A DNA stretch of 64,000 nucleotides from Streptomyces nodosus. Its GTDB lineage: Bacteria; Actinomycetota; Actinomycetes; Streptomycetales; Streptomycetaceae. The translations under genes and the position numbers were made by a program. Shown here in pieces: positions 1 through 7,862 of the stretch (the stretch's first letter is position 1; each line of letters begins with the position of its first letter). The notes under the pieces are model-generated. The model had not been told where the DNA came from, ran no database searches, and worked only from the letters and a program-made list of their open reading frames with translations. Location of the stretch: contig NZ_CP023747.1 of NCBI RefSeq assembly GCF_008704995.1, positions 1,514,501 to 1,578,500 of the forward strand, read 5' to 3'.

Positions 1-495
1 GGCGTGATGGCGGCCACCCGCGTCTACTCGACCGCGGCCTACTGGGCGGCGGCCGGCTTCGCCCTGCTCTTCGGTGTCTGCCCCAAGTTCGGCGCGGTCG
101 TGGCCGCGATCCCCGGCGGGGTGCTCGGCGGCATCACCGTCATCCTCTACGGCATGATCGGCCTGCTCGGCGCGCAGATCTGGACCAACTCCAAGGTGGA
201 CCTGCGCAATCCGCTGAACCTGGTGCCGGCCGCCGCGGGCATCATCATCGGCGTCGGCAATGTCACCCTGAAGTTCACCGACACCTTCTCGCTGAGCGGC
301 ATCGCGCTGGGCACGCTGGTCGTCATCACCGGCTATCACGCCCTGCGGGCGATGGCCCCCGCGCACCTCAAGCGGCAGGAGCCGCTGCTGGACTCCGGCA
401 CCTCCTCGTACGGCGAGGAGGGCGACGGCGACGCCACCGCACGGGCGGCCGGGGAGGGCGACACCGGGACGGCCCGGGAGACGGTGCGCCGCTAG
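1..495 (+). CDS. Uracil/xanthine permease, C-terminal part (5' end outside window)
   Basis: This is the last 164 codons of a membrane permease that enters from the left edge; the reading frame is open from base 1. Three to four hydrophobic segments are visible, with glycine-rich turns such as AAIPGGVLGGITVILYG and a NPLNLVPAAAGIIIGVG stretch. These are typical of the C-terminal half of the NCS2 nucleobase:cation symporters (UraA/PbuX/PyrP). It ends in a hydrophilic, Glu/Gly-rich cytoplasmic tail. It would import uracil or a related base across the cell membrane. Substrate cannot be decided because the substrate-binding half is missing. No gene lies between its stop and the start of the next gene, about 147 nt. 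Confidence 0.8.
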   Translation, partial: GVMAATRVYSTAAYWAAAGFALLFGVCPKFGAVVAAIPGGVLGGITVILYGMIGLLGAQIWTNSKVDLRNPLNLVPAAAGIIIGVGNVTLKFTDTFSLSGIALGTLVVITGYHALRAMAPAHLKRQEPLLDSGTSSYGEEGDGDATARAAGEGDTGTARETVRR

Positions 496-642
496 CGGCC
501 GGACATGGGGCGGGTCCGCGGGCCGGCCCCCGCTCCCGCCGTTGCCGTACCGATCCGGCCTTCTTCGCCTGTCGCGGGGGCAACTTCCGGTTGATCGTTG
601 TACGTTGCACGGACGGCACCTCCAGGCGAAGGAGCGACAGGC

Positions 643-1572
643 ATGGCGACCCGGCTCGGACTCGGCCTCCCCCAGAACAAGCAGTACTCCCTCGGGCGCG
701 ACGTCCCCGATGTCGCCCGCGCCGCCGAGGCGATGGGCTACGAGAGTCTGTGGGTGTACGAGCGGGCCCTGTTCCCCGTGGCGAGCACCCAGGGTCTGTA
801 CGGCATCGAGGGGGTCCCCTGGCCGGAGGGGTACCGCGGTGTGGCCGACCCGCTGGTGACCCTCACCCTGGCCGCCGCGGCCACCGAACGCGCCCGGCTC
901 GGCACCAGTGTGCTGGTGGCCCCGCTGCATGTGCCCTTCCAGCTCGCCAAGGCGCTCGCCTCGCTGGACGCGGCCGCCGGCGGCCGGGTCGTCGCGGGCC
1001 TCGGCACGGGCTGGTCCCTGGACGAGTACGCGGCCGCCGCCGTGCGTCCGTTCGAGGAGCGCGGCCGGGTCCTGGACGAAGTGATCGACGTCTGCCGTGC
1101 GGTCTGGGGCCCGGATCCGGTCTCCTACGAGGGCGGGCTCACCAGGATCTCCCCGGCGGTGGTGAGCCCGAAGCCCGCCCGGCCGATCCCCGTTCTGCTG
1201 GCCGCGACCAGCAAGGCGGCCCGGCGGCGGCTCGTCGACAAGGCCGACGGCTGGATGCCGGTGGCCATGGGCGCCGAGACACTGGCCGCGCAGTGGCGCG
1301 AGCTCCGGGAGCTGGCCGCCGAGCGGGGCCGCGCCCTCCCCCTCCAGACCGTGCTGCGGGCCAACGCCCGGTACTCGGCGAAGCCGTACGACGGTCCGGA
1401 CCGCGCCCCCTTCCGGGGGAGCGTCGACCAGATCGTGCAGGACCTGGCGGCCCACGCCGAGGTCGGCCTCGAGGAGATCCTCGTCGATCTGCAGAGCTCG
1501 ACCAGGGACGCCGAGGAGCTGAAGGCCGTGGCCGAGGAGCTGTACACGGCGGCGCGGGCGGCGGGCGTCTGA
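643..1572 (+). CDS. LLM-class F420-dependent oxidoreductase
   Basis: A 309-residue protein of the luciferase-like monooxygenase family, which uses F420 or FMN as cofactor in a TIM-barrel fold. Visible family features are the N-terminal LGLGLPQNKQ strand, the YESLWVYER segment, a TSVLVAPLH strand and the GLGTGWSLDEY motif that lines the cofactor site. The ATG was chosen because AAGGAG lies 8 nt upstream; longer open-frame versions have no ribosome-binding site. Length fits the F420-dependent subgroup (about 300 aa). The physiological substrate cannot be told. It faces the lysine monooxygenase gene tail to tail, with only about 31 nt between the two stops. Confidence 0.88.
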   Translation: MATRLGLGLPQNKQYSLGRDVPDVARAAEAMGYESLWVYERALFPVASTQGLYGIEGVPWPEGYRGVADPLVTLTLAAAATERARLGTSVLVAPLHVPFQLAKALASLDAAAGGRVVAGLGTGWSLDEYAAAAVRPFEERGRVLDEVIDVCRAVWGPDPVSYEGGLTRISPAVVSPKPARPIPVLLAATSKAARRRLVDKADGWMPVAMGAETLAAQWRELRELAAERGRALPLQTVLRANARYSAKPYDGPDRAPFRGSVDQIVQDLAAHAEVGLEEILVDLQSSTRDAEELKAVAEELYTAARAAGV

Positions 1573-1603
1573 GCCCCGGGGCGCGGGCGGGGCGGCCCCC
1601 GGG

Positions 1604-3316
1604 TCAGTCCTCCGGCAGCTCGACCGGGGCGATCTCGTCGTAGAGGTCACCGGGGCCGGGGTTGGTCGGGTCGGTCGCGCCGCCGAGGTGACGCATCACG
1701 CCCCACACCGCGTTGAGCGCGGTCTGCACGGCGCCCTCGGCCCAGCCGGCCGTCCAGGAGATGTCGTCGCCGGCGAGGAAGACGCCCCGCTTGTCGGCGG
1801 GCAGCCGGTCCTGCATGAAGTGGGTGAACAGGCGGCGCTGGTAGCGGTAGTGGCCGGGCAGGTTCGCCTTGAACGCGCCCATGAAGTAGGGCTCGTTCTC
1901 CCAGGAGACCGTGACCGGGCTGCCGATGATGTGCTTTCTGATGTCGACCTTCGGATAGATCTCGCCGAGCGACTTCAGCATGACCTCCATCCGCTCCTCC
2001 GCGGACAGCGGCAGCCACTTCAGGCTGTCGTCGCACCAGGTGTACGACAGACAGATGACGGCGGGCCGGTCCGGGCCGTCGTCCAGCAGATAGGTGCCGC
2101 GGGTCATCCGGTCGGTGAGGGTCATCGACATGACGTCCCGTCCGGTCGGGCGGCCCTCGTCGTCGACGGCCTCGTCCCGCCAGAACGGCCGGTCCACCGG
2201 CACGAAGAGCTTGCTGGACTCCATGTAGTGGGTGCGCTCGATCGCCGTCCAGTGGTCGATCGGGAACAGCTCGTCGTCGCAGGCGATCTTGGAGAGCAGC
2301 ATCCAGGACTGCGCGGTGAAGATCGCCGCACGATAGGTGCGGATGGCGCCGTCCGCGTCGGTGACGGTGATCCGGTTGCCGGCGGTGCGGTGCAGCCGGG
2401 TCACCGCGGGGCGGGGTTCGCCGTTCGTGTGCAGGGACTTCAGCGACGTCCCGTGGGGCCAGTGCAGGATCTTCTGCGGCTCCCGCTCCCACAGGCGCAG
2501 CGGAAGCTGCTGGGAGCCTCCGACGATGCCGCGGTGGTGGTCGTCGGCCTCGGTGTAGACGACGCGCAGGATCTCCAGGATGGAGTTGGGGAAGTCGGTG
2601 TCCCAGCCGCCGGTGCCGAATCCGACCTGGCCGAAGATCTCGCGGTGCCGGAAGGACGAGAAGGCCTCGGAGTCGCAGAGGAAGCCGTAGAAGGTCTGGT
2701 TGTCGAGCTTCTCGACGAGCTTCGACCAGATCTCGCGGATGCGCGGCACATCGCGCTCGCGCAGGGCGCGGTTCATCTCGGAGAAGTCGGCGCCCTCCTC
2801 CAGACAGGCGTTCCAGGCGTCCGCCACATCGCGGTAGACCTGCGGCAGATCGTCGAGCGTCCGGGCGTAGTGGCTCTCGCCCTTGAGGTCGACGACGGTC
2901 GACGGGGTCGTCTCGGCCAGCGGGTTGGGGAAGGGCCGGGTCTCGAGGCCCACCAGGTCGATGTAGTGCTGGAGGGCCGTGGAGGAGGGCGGGAAGCGCA
3001 TGGCGCCCATCTCTGCGGTCAGGGAGGGGTCGCAGCCCTCGAAGCCCACGGTGCGCAGCCGCCCGCCGATCCGGTCGGCCTCGTAGACGACGGGCCTCAG
3101 GCCCATCTTCATCAGCTCGTAGGCCGCGACGACGCCGGACAGGCCGCCGCCGATGATCGCCACCTCGGTGCCGTGCTCGGTCGCCGGTATCTGGCCGAGG
3201 CCCGCCGGATGGGCCAGGAAGTCGTCGTACGCGTACGGGAAGTCCGGCCCGAACATGGTGATCGGCGGCTGCTGCTCGTCGGCGTGCTGGACGGCATTGG
3301 GCACCGTGGACGTCAT
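1604..3316 (-). CDS. davB: FAD amine oxidase of the L-lysine 2-monooxygenase (DavB) type
   Basis: A 570-residue flavoprotein. An FAD-binding Rossmann motif EVAIIGGGLSG lies near residue 51, and there is a C-terminal FLAGDDISWTAGWAEG block of the amine oxidase superfamily. Landmarks recalled from Pseudomonas DavB (lysine 2-monooxygenase) are present along the whole length: FGPDFPYAYDDFLAHPAGLG at the N-terminus, FGQVGFGTGGWDTDFPNS in the middle and NPGPGDLYDEI at the end. DavB converts L-lysine to 5-aminovaleramide with O2 and release of CO2. The ATG is preceded by AAGGAG at about 10 nt. The gene lies 62 nt downstream of a DavA-type amidase, the expected next enzyme. The general alternative is an L-amino acid oxidase or a tryptophan monooxygenase-like enzyme; assignment to lysine is inferred from similarity and pairing. 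Confidence 0.82.
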   Translation of the reverse strand: MTSTVPNAVQHADEQQPPITMFGPDFPYAYDDFLAHPAGLGQIPATEHGTEVAIIGGGLSGVVAAYELMKMGLRPVVYEADRIGGRLRTVGFEGCDPSLTAEMGAMRFPPSSTALQHYIDLVGLETRPFPNPLAETTPSTVVDLKGESHYARTLDDLPQVYRDVADAWNACLEEGADFSEMNRALRERDVPRIREIWSKLVEKLDNQTFYGFLCDSEAFSSFRHREIFGQVGFGTGGWDTDFPNSILEILRVVYTEADDHHRGIVGGSQQLPLRLWEREPQKILHWPHGTSLKSLHTNGEPRPAVTRLHRTAGNRITVTDADGAIRTYRAAIFTAQSWMLLSKIACDDELFPIDHWTAIERTHYMESSKLFVPVDRPFWRDEAVDDEGRPTGRDVMSMTLTDRMTRGTYLLDDGPDRPAVICLSYTWCDDSLKWLPLSAEERMEVMLKSLGEIYPKVDIRKHIIGSPVTVSWENEPYFMGAFKANLPGHYRYQRRLFTHFMQDRLPADKRGVFLAGDDISWTAGWAEGAVQTALNAVWGVMRHLGGATDPTNPGPGDLYDEIAPVELPED

Positions 3317-3378
3317 GGGACGCGGACTCCTTGCGCGGGAAGAAGAACGGAGAACGGAGAACGGGGGGGATGGTGGTG

Positions 3379-4167
3379 TCAGACGAGCGATCCGTACAGA
3401 CCGGGACGGCGGTCGGCGAGATACGGGTTCGCCGCGCGGGAGGCGGCGAGGAAGTCCGGGTCGGCGTCGGCGACGACGAGTTGCTCGCCACGGCCGGCAC
3501 GGGTCCGGGCGATGCCGTCGGGCCCGGCCAGGGTGGAGAGCCCCACGAACTCGAACTCCCCTTCGGAGCCGACCCGGTTGGCATAGGCGACATACATCTG
3601 GCTCTCGAAGGCCCGCGTCGGCAGCAGGGACTCGGCGACGAACTGGAACGGGTGCATCAGAGCCGTGGGCACCACGAGCAGATCGGTGCCGGCCAGGGCA
3701 TGGGCGCGGACGTTCTCCGGGAACTCGACCTCGTAGCAGATCAGCAGGCCGACCCTCAGTCCGTTCAGCTCGGCCTGGACGACCGGCTGGTCGCCCGGGG
3801 TGAAGTGCTCGCGCTCGAAACCGCCGAACAGATGGGTCTTGCGGTGGTTCGCGAGGCGGGCGCCGTCGGCGGCGACGAGCTGCGCGGAGTTGAAGACCCG
3901 CTCGCCCGCCCGCTCGGGGTAGCCGTAGACGATCGCAAGGCCGTGCCGGGAGGAGATCGCGGCGACCTCGTCCGCCCAGCCACCGTCGACCGGCTGGGCG
4001 AGCCGGCCGATGTCGGCGCCGATCGCGTACCCGGTGAGGAACATCTCCGGAGCGGCCAGCAGCCCGGCACCCGCGGCTGCGGCACGTCCCGCGGCCTCGT
4101 CGAGGACCTTCAGGTTCTCGACGACCGAGCCGGGGTGTCCGGAGCTCTGGAGCAGGGCGGTGCGCAT
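3379..4167 (-). CDS. davA: Carbon-nitrogen hydrolase, 5-aminovaleramidase (DavA) type
   Basis: A 262-residue nitrilase-superfamily amidase. The Glu-Lys-Cys catalytic triad is visible as E41 in PEMFLTGY, K110 in HRKTHLFGG and C144 in LLICYEVEFPEN. Length and the PEMFLTGY / IVYGYPER / KTHLFG series match Pseudomonas DavA, which hydrolyses 5-aminovaleramide to 5-aminovalerate and ammonia. The start MRTALLQ is used because the homologous family begins with this beta strand; a 22-residue in-frame extension upstream looks non-coding. It is the first gene of a two-gene minus-strand unit with the lysine monooxygenase, so the two would run lysine to 5-aminovalerate. A related amidase such as an omega-amidase is the alternative. 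Confidence 0.8.
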   Translation of the reverse strand: MRTALLQSSGHPGSVVENLKVLDEAAGRAAAAGAGLLAAPEMFLTGYAIGADIGRLAQPVDGGWADEVAAISSRHGLAIVYGYPERAGERVFNSAQLVAADGARLANHRKTHLFGGFEREHFTPGDQPVVQAELNGLRVGLLICYEVEFPENVRAHALAGTDLLVVPTALMHPFQFVAESLLPTRAFESQMYVAYANRVGSEGEFEFVGLSTLAGPDGIARTRAGRGEQLVVADADPDFLAASRAANPYLADRRPGLYGSLV

Positions 4168-4210
4168 ACGGGTTCTCCACCGGTACGAAAGGGGGGTCGG
4201 GGGCCAGTTA

Positions 4211-4222
4211 GACCGTATGGTC
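4211..4222. promoter_or_regulatory. Candidate operator upstream of the davA-davB unit
   Basis: A short dyad with arms GACC and GGTC separated by GTAT lies 44 nt upstream of the amidase start, where a promoter or operator would be expected. It could bind a dimeric repressor. The arms are only 4 bp, so chance is a real possibility. Confidence 0.3.
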
Positions 4223-4355
4223 GGCACCCTCACCGGACAAGGAGCAGCCGTTGCGCACGGGTGAGCGGATCATTGCGTCCGCCGGGGCCCGGACGGCGAT
4301 TCGTTGCGCGTCCCCGGTTCCGGCCTTCCGTACCGGGGACGCGCAGGTCAGGGGC

Positions 4356-4381
4356 GGTGCCGGCCCGGGCAGGCCGGCACC
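4356..4381 (-). terminator. Terminator of the transporter/HAD-EEP operon
   Basis: A perfect 10-bp inverted repeat (arms 4356-4365 and 4372-4381, 6-nt loop) sits 15 nt past the stop of the HAD-EEP gene. It is GC-rich with no U-tract, as is usual for Streptomyces terminators. Confidence 0.65.
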
Positions 4382-4396
4382 GGCACCTCGTACGGG

Positions 4397-5863
4397 TCAG
4401 CCCCTCCGGTGCACCGCGAAGGTGGTGATCACGGCCGCGTGGTCCGAGGGCCAGTCGTTGCCGAAGACATCGGGCCAGGGGCGCGGGGTGCCGCTGACAT
4501 GCGTCCGTGAGTCGAGCACCACGAGGCCCCGGTGCAGGACGTAGTCGATCCGGTCCTGCGGCTCGGGGCGCCCGCTGCCGTCCTCGTGCACGGGGTGGAT
4601 CGGCGACCAGGTGTGGCCGGGGTGGGCGGCCGGATCCGGGTGCGCCTCACGGAAGGAGTCCCGCAGCCCCGCCTCCTCGGCCGCCCTCGTCACCGGCCAG
4701 TCGATCTCCGTCCGGTCCAGGTGCGAGGGGCAGTTGAAATCACCGGCGAGCACCAGCGGGACGCCCTCCTCCGCCGACTCCCCGATACGCCGCAGGGTGT
4801 CCCGCATCTGTGCCAGCCGCACCCCCTCATGGGCGATCAGCTCCGCCGCGCCCAGCCCGTCGAAGGCCGCCTCATAGGGTCCGTAGGGCGTGTAGTGGAG
4901 ATGGGCCGTCCAGACGTCGATCTCGCGCCCGGGGCCGATGCGCAGACGCACGCCCGCCGCCCCGTAGAAGCCCACCTCCGGGTCGCCGAAGCGGGCCGTG
5001 ATCGGGTACCGGCTGATGACGCCGAGGTTCTCGCCCGCCCGGTGGTGGTGCCAGCCGAGCGCCTCGGCCAGTTCCTCGGCCGCGGTGCCGCCCGTCTCCT
5101 GGAGCGCCACCACATCGACGCCGGTCTCCAGCACGGTCTTGAGCTGCTTGGCCCGGTGGTCGTCGACCTTGCTCCCGCCGAGCCAGAGGTTCCAGCTCAT
5201 CACGCGCAGCCGGTGCGGCGGCAGGGACCGCAGCAGCTCCGGGGTGGCCTCCTCCAGGCTGCCCAGCACGGTCCGGCCGGGCGCCGCCCCGATCGTGACC
5301 AGCGACGGCACGGCGAGGACGGCACAGCCCGCCGCCTCCGCGGAGGTGACTCCGGTCGGGGTGTCCTCGACGGCCACACAGCCGGCCGAGTCGACGCCGA
5401 GCGCACGGCAGGCGGCGAGATAGGGGTCGGGCGCCGGCTTGGTGTGCGCGGTGTCGTCGGCGGTGACGGAGACCGCGAACCGCCCGGCGCCGAGGGCTTC
5501 CAGGACCGTGTCCGCGACGGCCCGCGGGGAGGCGGTCACCAGGGCGATGGGGATCCGCTCGCGGGCGAGGGCGTCGAGCAGGGCGAGCGCGCCCGGGCGG
5601 GGCACGATGCCGCCGCGCACCCGGTCCGCGAACTCGCGGTGCAGCGCGGCGGCCAGCTCCCCGGCCGGGGCTCCGGTGCGGCCGGCCAGCCAGTCGGCGG
5701 TGTGCTCGACGGGACGGCCGAGCACCTCCGGATGGTCCGTCTCCCCCAGCGGCCGGCCCCGCTCCGCCGCGACCCGCTCCACCGCCTCCCACCACAGTCG
5801 CTCGGTGTCGACCAGGGTGCCGTCCATGTCGAACAGGACGGCCTGGAGGGGCAGTTGAGTCAC
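4397..5863 (-). CDS. Fusion protein: HAD-family phosphatase + endonuclease/exonuclease/phosphatase (EEP) domain
   Basis: A 488-residue two-domain protein. Residues 1-215 are a beta-phosphoglucomutase-like HAD hydrolase with all four motifs: D12 and D14 in LFDMDGTLVDTE, T110 in ALVTASP, K142 in HTKPAPDP and E166/D167 in VAVEDTPTG. Residues 218-485 are an EEP phosphodiesterase/phosphatase domain: N225 in MSWNLWLGG, E256 in ALQETGG, H321 in TAHLHYTP, D375/N377 in LAGDFNCPS and the terminal SDHAAV at about 473-478. Both active sites look intact and there is no signal peptide, so the enzyme is cytoplasmic. It is last in the transporter operon, 49 nt after the ATPase. Inference: the imported compound is a phosphodiester, cleaved by the EEP half and dephosphorylated by the HAD half. 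The GTG start has only a weak AAAGAG upstream. Confidence 0.85.
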   Translation of the reverse strand: MTQLPLQAVLFDMDGTLVDTERLWWEAVERVAAERGRPLGETDHPEVLGRPVEHTADWLAGRTGAPAGELAAALHREFADRVRGGIVPRPGALALLDALARERIPIALVTASPRAVADTVLEALGAGRFAVSVTADDTAHTKPAPDPYLAACRALGVDSAGCVAVEDTPTGVTSAEAAGCAVLAVPSLVTIGAAPGRTVLGSLEEATPELLRSLPPHRLRVMSWNLWLGGSKVDDHRAKQLKTVLETGVDVVALQETGGTAAEELAEALGWHHHRAGENLGVISRYPITARFGDPEVGFYGAAGVRLRIGPGREIDVWTAHLHYTPYGPYEAAFDGLGAAELIAHEGVRLAQMRDTLRRIGESAEEGVPLVLAGDFNCPSHLDRTEIDWPVTRAAEEAGLRDSFREAHPDPAAHPGHTWSPIHPVHEDGSGRPEPQDRIDYVLHRGLVVLDSRTHVSGTPRPWPDVFGNDWPSDHAAVITTFAVHRRG

Positions 5864-5912
5864 GGTTCACTCTTTCTTGGGGGTCTCGTGGGGGGAGCGG
5901 AGAACGGAACGT

Positions 5913-7019
5913 TCAGCGGGCGCGTGCGGCGACCAGCACCGGCCGTTCGGGCAGGGTCACCGCCACCGTGGCACCGGCGCCCAGCGCGGCGGCCTCGTGC
6001 GCCGGCAGGTCGGCCTTCACCTCGGTGGCGTCGGCCAGGCGCACGGTCAGCCGGACCGTGGCGCCGAGGAACGCGGTGGCGACCACCCGGGCGTCGCCCT
6101 GGTCGTCCGCGGCCACCCGCACCGCCTCGGGCCGCACCAGCACATCCACCTCGGTCGACCCGGGGGCGGTGCCGTCGACGGGCAGCCGCTGCCCGAGCAC
6201 CTCGACGGCGCCGGAGGAGAGCCGCCCGGGGATCCGGCTCATGGTGCCGACGAACTCGGCGACGAAAGCGGTGGCCGGGCGGCCGTACAGCTCGACGGGG
6301 GCGGCACACTGCTCCAGCCTCCCGGCGCGCATCACCGCGACCCGGTCCGCCATGGAGAGCGCCTCCTCCTGGTCGTGGGTCACGAAGAGGGTGGTGATGC
6401 CCAGCTCCCGCTGGAGGCGGCGGATCTCCTCACGCAGGGTGAGCCGCACCTTGGCGTCGAGCGCGGAGAGCGGCTCGTCCAGCAGCAGGACGCGCGGGCG
6501 CAGGGCCAGCGCGCGGGCCAGCGCCACGCGCTGCTGCTGTCCGCCGGAGAGCTGGTGCGGGAACCGGCCGCCCTTGTCGCCCAGACCCACCAGGTCGAGC
6601 AGCTCGGCGGCCCGGGCGTGCCGCTGTGCCGTACGCACCTTGCGCATCCGCAGCCCGAAGGCCACATTGTCGAGGGCGCTGAGATGAGGGAAGAGGCTGT
6701 ACGACTGGAAGACCATGCCGGCGTCGCGGCGGTGGGCCGGGACCCGGGTGACGTCCTCGCCGTCGACCAGCACCTCGCCGGAGTCGGGGTGCTCGAACCC
6801 GGCGAGCATCCGCAGCGCGGTGGTCTTGCCGCAGCCGGACGGGCCGAGCAGGGCGAGGAGTTCCCCGGGCCGCACGGTCAGATCAAGTCCGTCCAGGGCG
6901 ACGGCGGAGCCGAACTCCCGTCGCACTCCGCGGAATTCGACGGTGGCGGCGGCACCGCCCGGCACGCCCTCGCCGGGGGCGGCTGCCTGGTCGCGCATCT
7001 GGGCCTCATCGAGCGTCAT
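5913..7019 (-). CDS. ABC transporter ATP-binding protein (PotA/FbpC-like)
   Basis: The ATPase subunit of a binding-protein-dependent importer, about 368 residues. Walker A LLGPSGCGKTT is near residues 58-67, the Q-loop is MVFQSYSLFPH, the signature is LSGGQQQRVALARAL, Walker B is RVLLLDEPLSALD and the switch His is in VTHDQEEAL. A C-terminal TOBE-like regulatory domain (about 260-368, with DVLVRPEAVRV) resembles the spermidine, iron and 2-aminoethylphosphonate importer class. The ATG at 7019 is used. Alternatives are an upstream ATG at 7034 and a downstream ATG at 6998, which has GAGG 5 nt before it. The choice is complicated by a 25-nt-period duplication covering this start. Confidence 0.88.
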   Translation of the reverse strand: MTLDEAQMRDQAAAPGEGVPGGAAATVEFRGVRREFGSAVALDGLDLTVRPGELLALLGPSGCGKTTALRMLAGFEHPDSGEVLVDGEDVTRVPAHRRDAGMVFQSYSLFPHLSALDNVAFGLRMRKVRTAQRHARAAELLDLVGLGDKGGRFPHQLSGGQQQRVALARALALRPRVLLLDEPLSALDAKVRLTLREEIRRLQRELGITTLFVTHDQEEALSMADRVAVMRAGRLEQCAAPVELYGRPATAFVAEFVGTMSRIPGRLSSGAVEVLGQRLPVDGTAPGSTEVDVLVRPEAVRVAADDQGDARVVATAFLGATVRLTVRLADATEVKADLPAHEAAALGAGATVAVTLPERPVLVAARAR

Positions 7020-7051
7020 GGGGTTCCGCCTCATCGAGCGTCATGGGGTTC
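7003..7051. repeat. Tandem 24-nt direct duplication at the permease/ATPase junction
   Basis: Two identical 24-nt copies (7003-7026 and 7028-7051) lie with a period of 25 nt. Each carries the sense-strand start ATG-ACG-CTC-GAT-GAG. Because 25 is not a multiple of three, the upstream copy's ATG (7044) is out of frame with the ATPase and opens a 12-codon reading frame (MTLDEAEPHDAR) that stops just after the ATPase start. The permease stop (7050-7052) overlaps the upstream copy. Confidence 0.9.
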
Positions 7052-7862
7052 ATCCCCTGGCAGGGGTACGGGAGCGCCCGCCGAGGACGGCGAGCGAGAG
7101 GAGCAGGGCCCAGGTGACGAGCAGGCTGAGCACGGAGACGGCGACGGACAGCTGGGCCTGGGACCCTCCGACGCTGTAGATCCACACGGCGAACGGGGTG
7201 AAGCCGAGCAGCTGGGCGACGGTGAACTCGCCGAGGACCAGCGCCAGGGTGAGGAAGGAGGCGTTCAGCAGCGCACCGCGGAGATTGGGCAGCACCACCC
7301 GCAGCAGGGCCTGGGGCCGGCTCGCCCCGCAGCTGCGCGCGGCCTCCACCAGGGTGCGTACGTCGACGGCGCGCAGCCCGGCGTCCAGGGCCCGGTGCAC
7401 GAACGGCAGCGCCATCACGACGTACGCGAGGACGAGCACGAACGGGAAGTCCGGGTTCTGGACGGCCACGAACGTCTGGAACAGCGGTGTGCGCGAGAGG
7501 TGTTCGGGCCCCCATTTGAGGACGGTGGAGATCCCCGCGACGAAGGCGATCGGCGGGACGACCAGCGGCAGCGCGCACACGACCTCGACCAGCGGCCGCA
7601 GCCGGGGCGCGCCGAGCCGCAGCGCGACCAGGGCGGGCACGGTGAGCAGCAGCACCAGGGCGATGGTCGCGGCGGCCAGCTCCAGCGACAGCAGCAGGCT
7701 GGAGCCGAAGCCGTCGGTGGAGACGATCTCGGTGTAGGCGTCGAAGGTGACGCCCTGTCCGGGCACGTCCACCGTGAAGACCACGGACGCGGCGAGCGGG
7801 ACGAGGAAGTACAGCCCGGCACCGGCCAGTACGGCCCAGCGCCACGGGTTCAGGCGAGCCAT
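7050..7862 (-). CDS. ABC transporter permease (second subunit)
   Basis: A 270-residue integral membrane protein of the binding-protein-dependent permease family with about six hydrophobic segments. The cytoplasmic EAA-type loop that contacts the ATPase is visible as EAARSCGASRPQALLRVVLP, in the C-terminal half. The ATG overlaps the end of the first permease gene by 13 nt, a sign of translational coupling. Together with the upstream permease it should form the heterodimeric channel of the importer. Domain class matches the PotC/FbpB/ThiP group. Confidence 0.87.
   Translation of the reverse strand: MARLNPWRWAVLAGAGLYFLVPLAASVVFTVDVPGQGVTFDAYTEIVSTDGFGSSLLLSLELAAATIALVLLLTVPALVALRLGAPRLRPLVEVVCALPLVVPPIAFVAGISTVLKWGPEHLSRTPLFQTFVAVQNPDFPFVLVLAYVVMALPFVHRALDAGLRAVDVRTLVEAARSCGASRPQALLRVVLPNLRGALLNASFLTLALVLGEFTVAQLLGFTPFAVWIYSVGGSQAQLSVAVSVLSLLVTWALLLSLAVLGGRSRTPARG

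Noticed and set aside
1688..4428. Long plus-strand open frames opposite the lysine monooxygenase and amidase genes
   Set aside because: Overlap two well-supported genes in the other direction and show no motifs.
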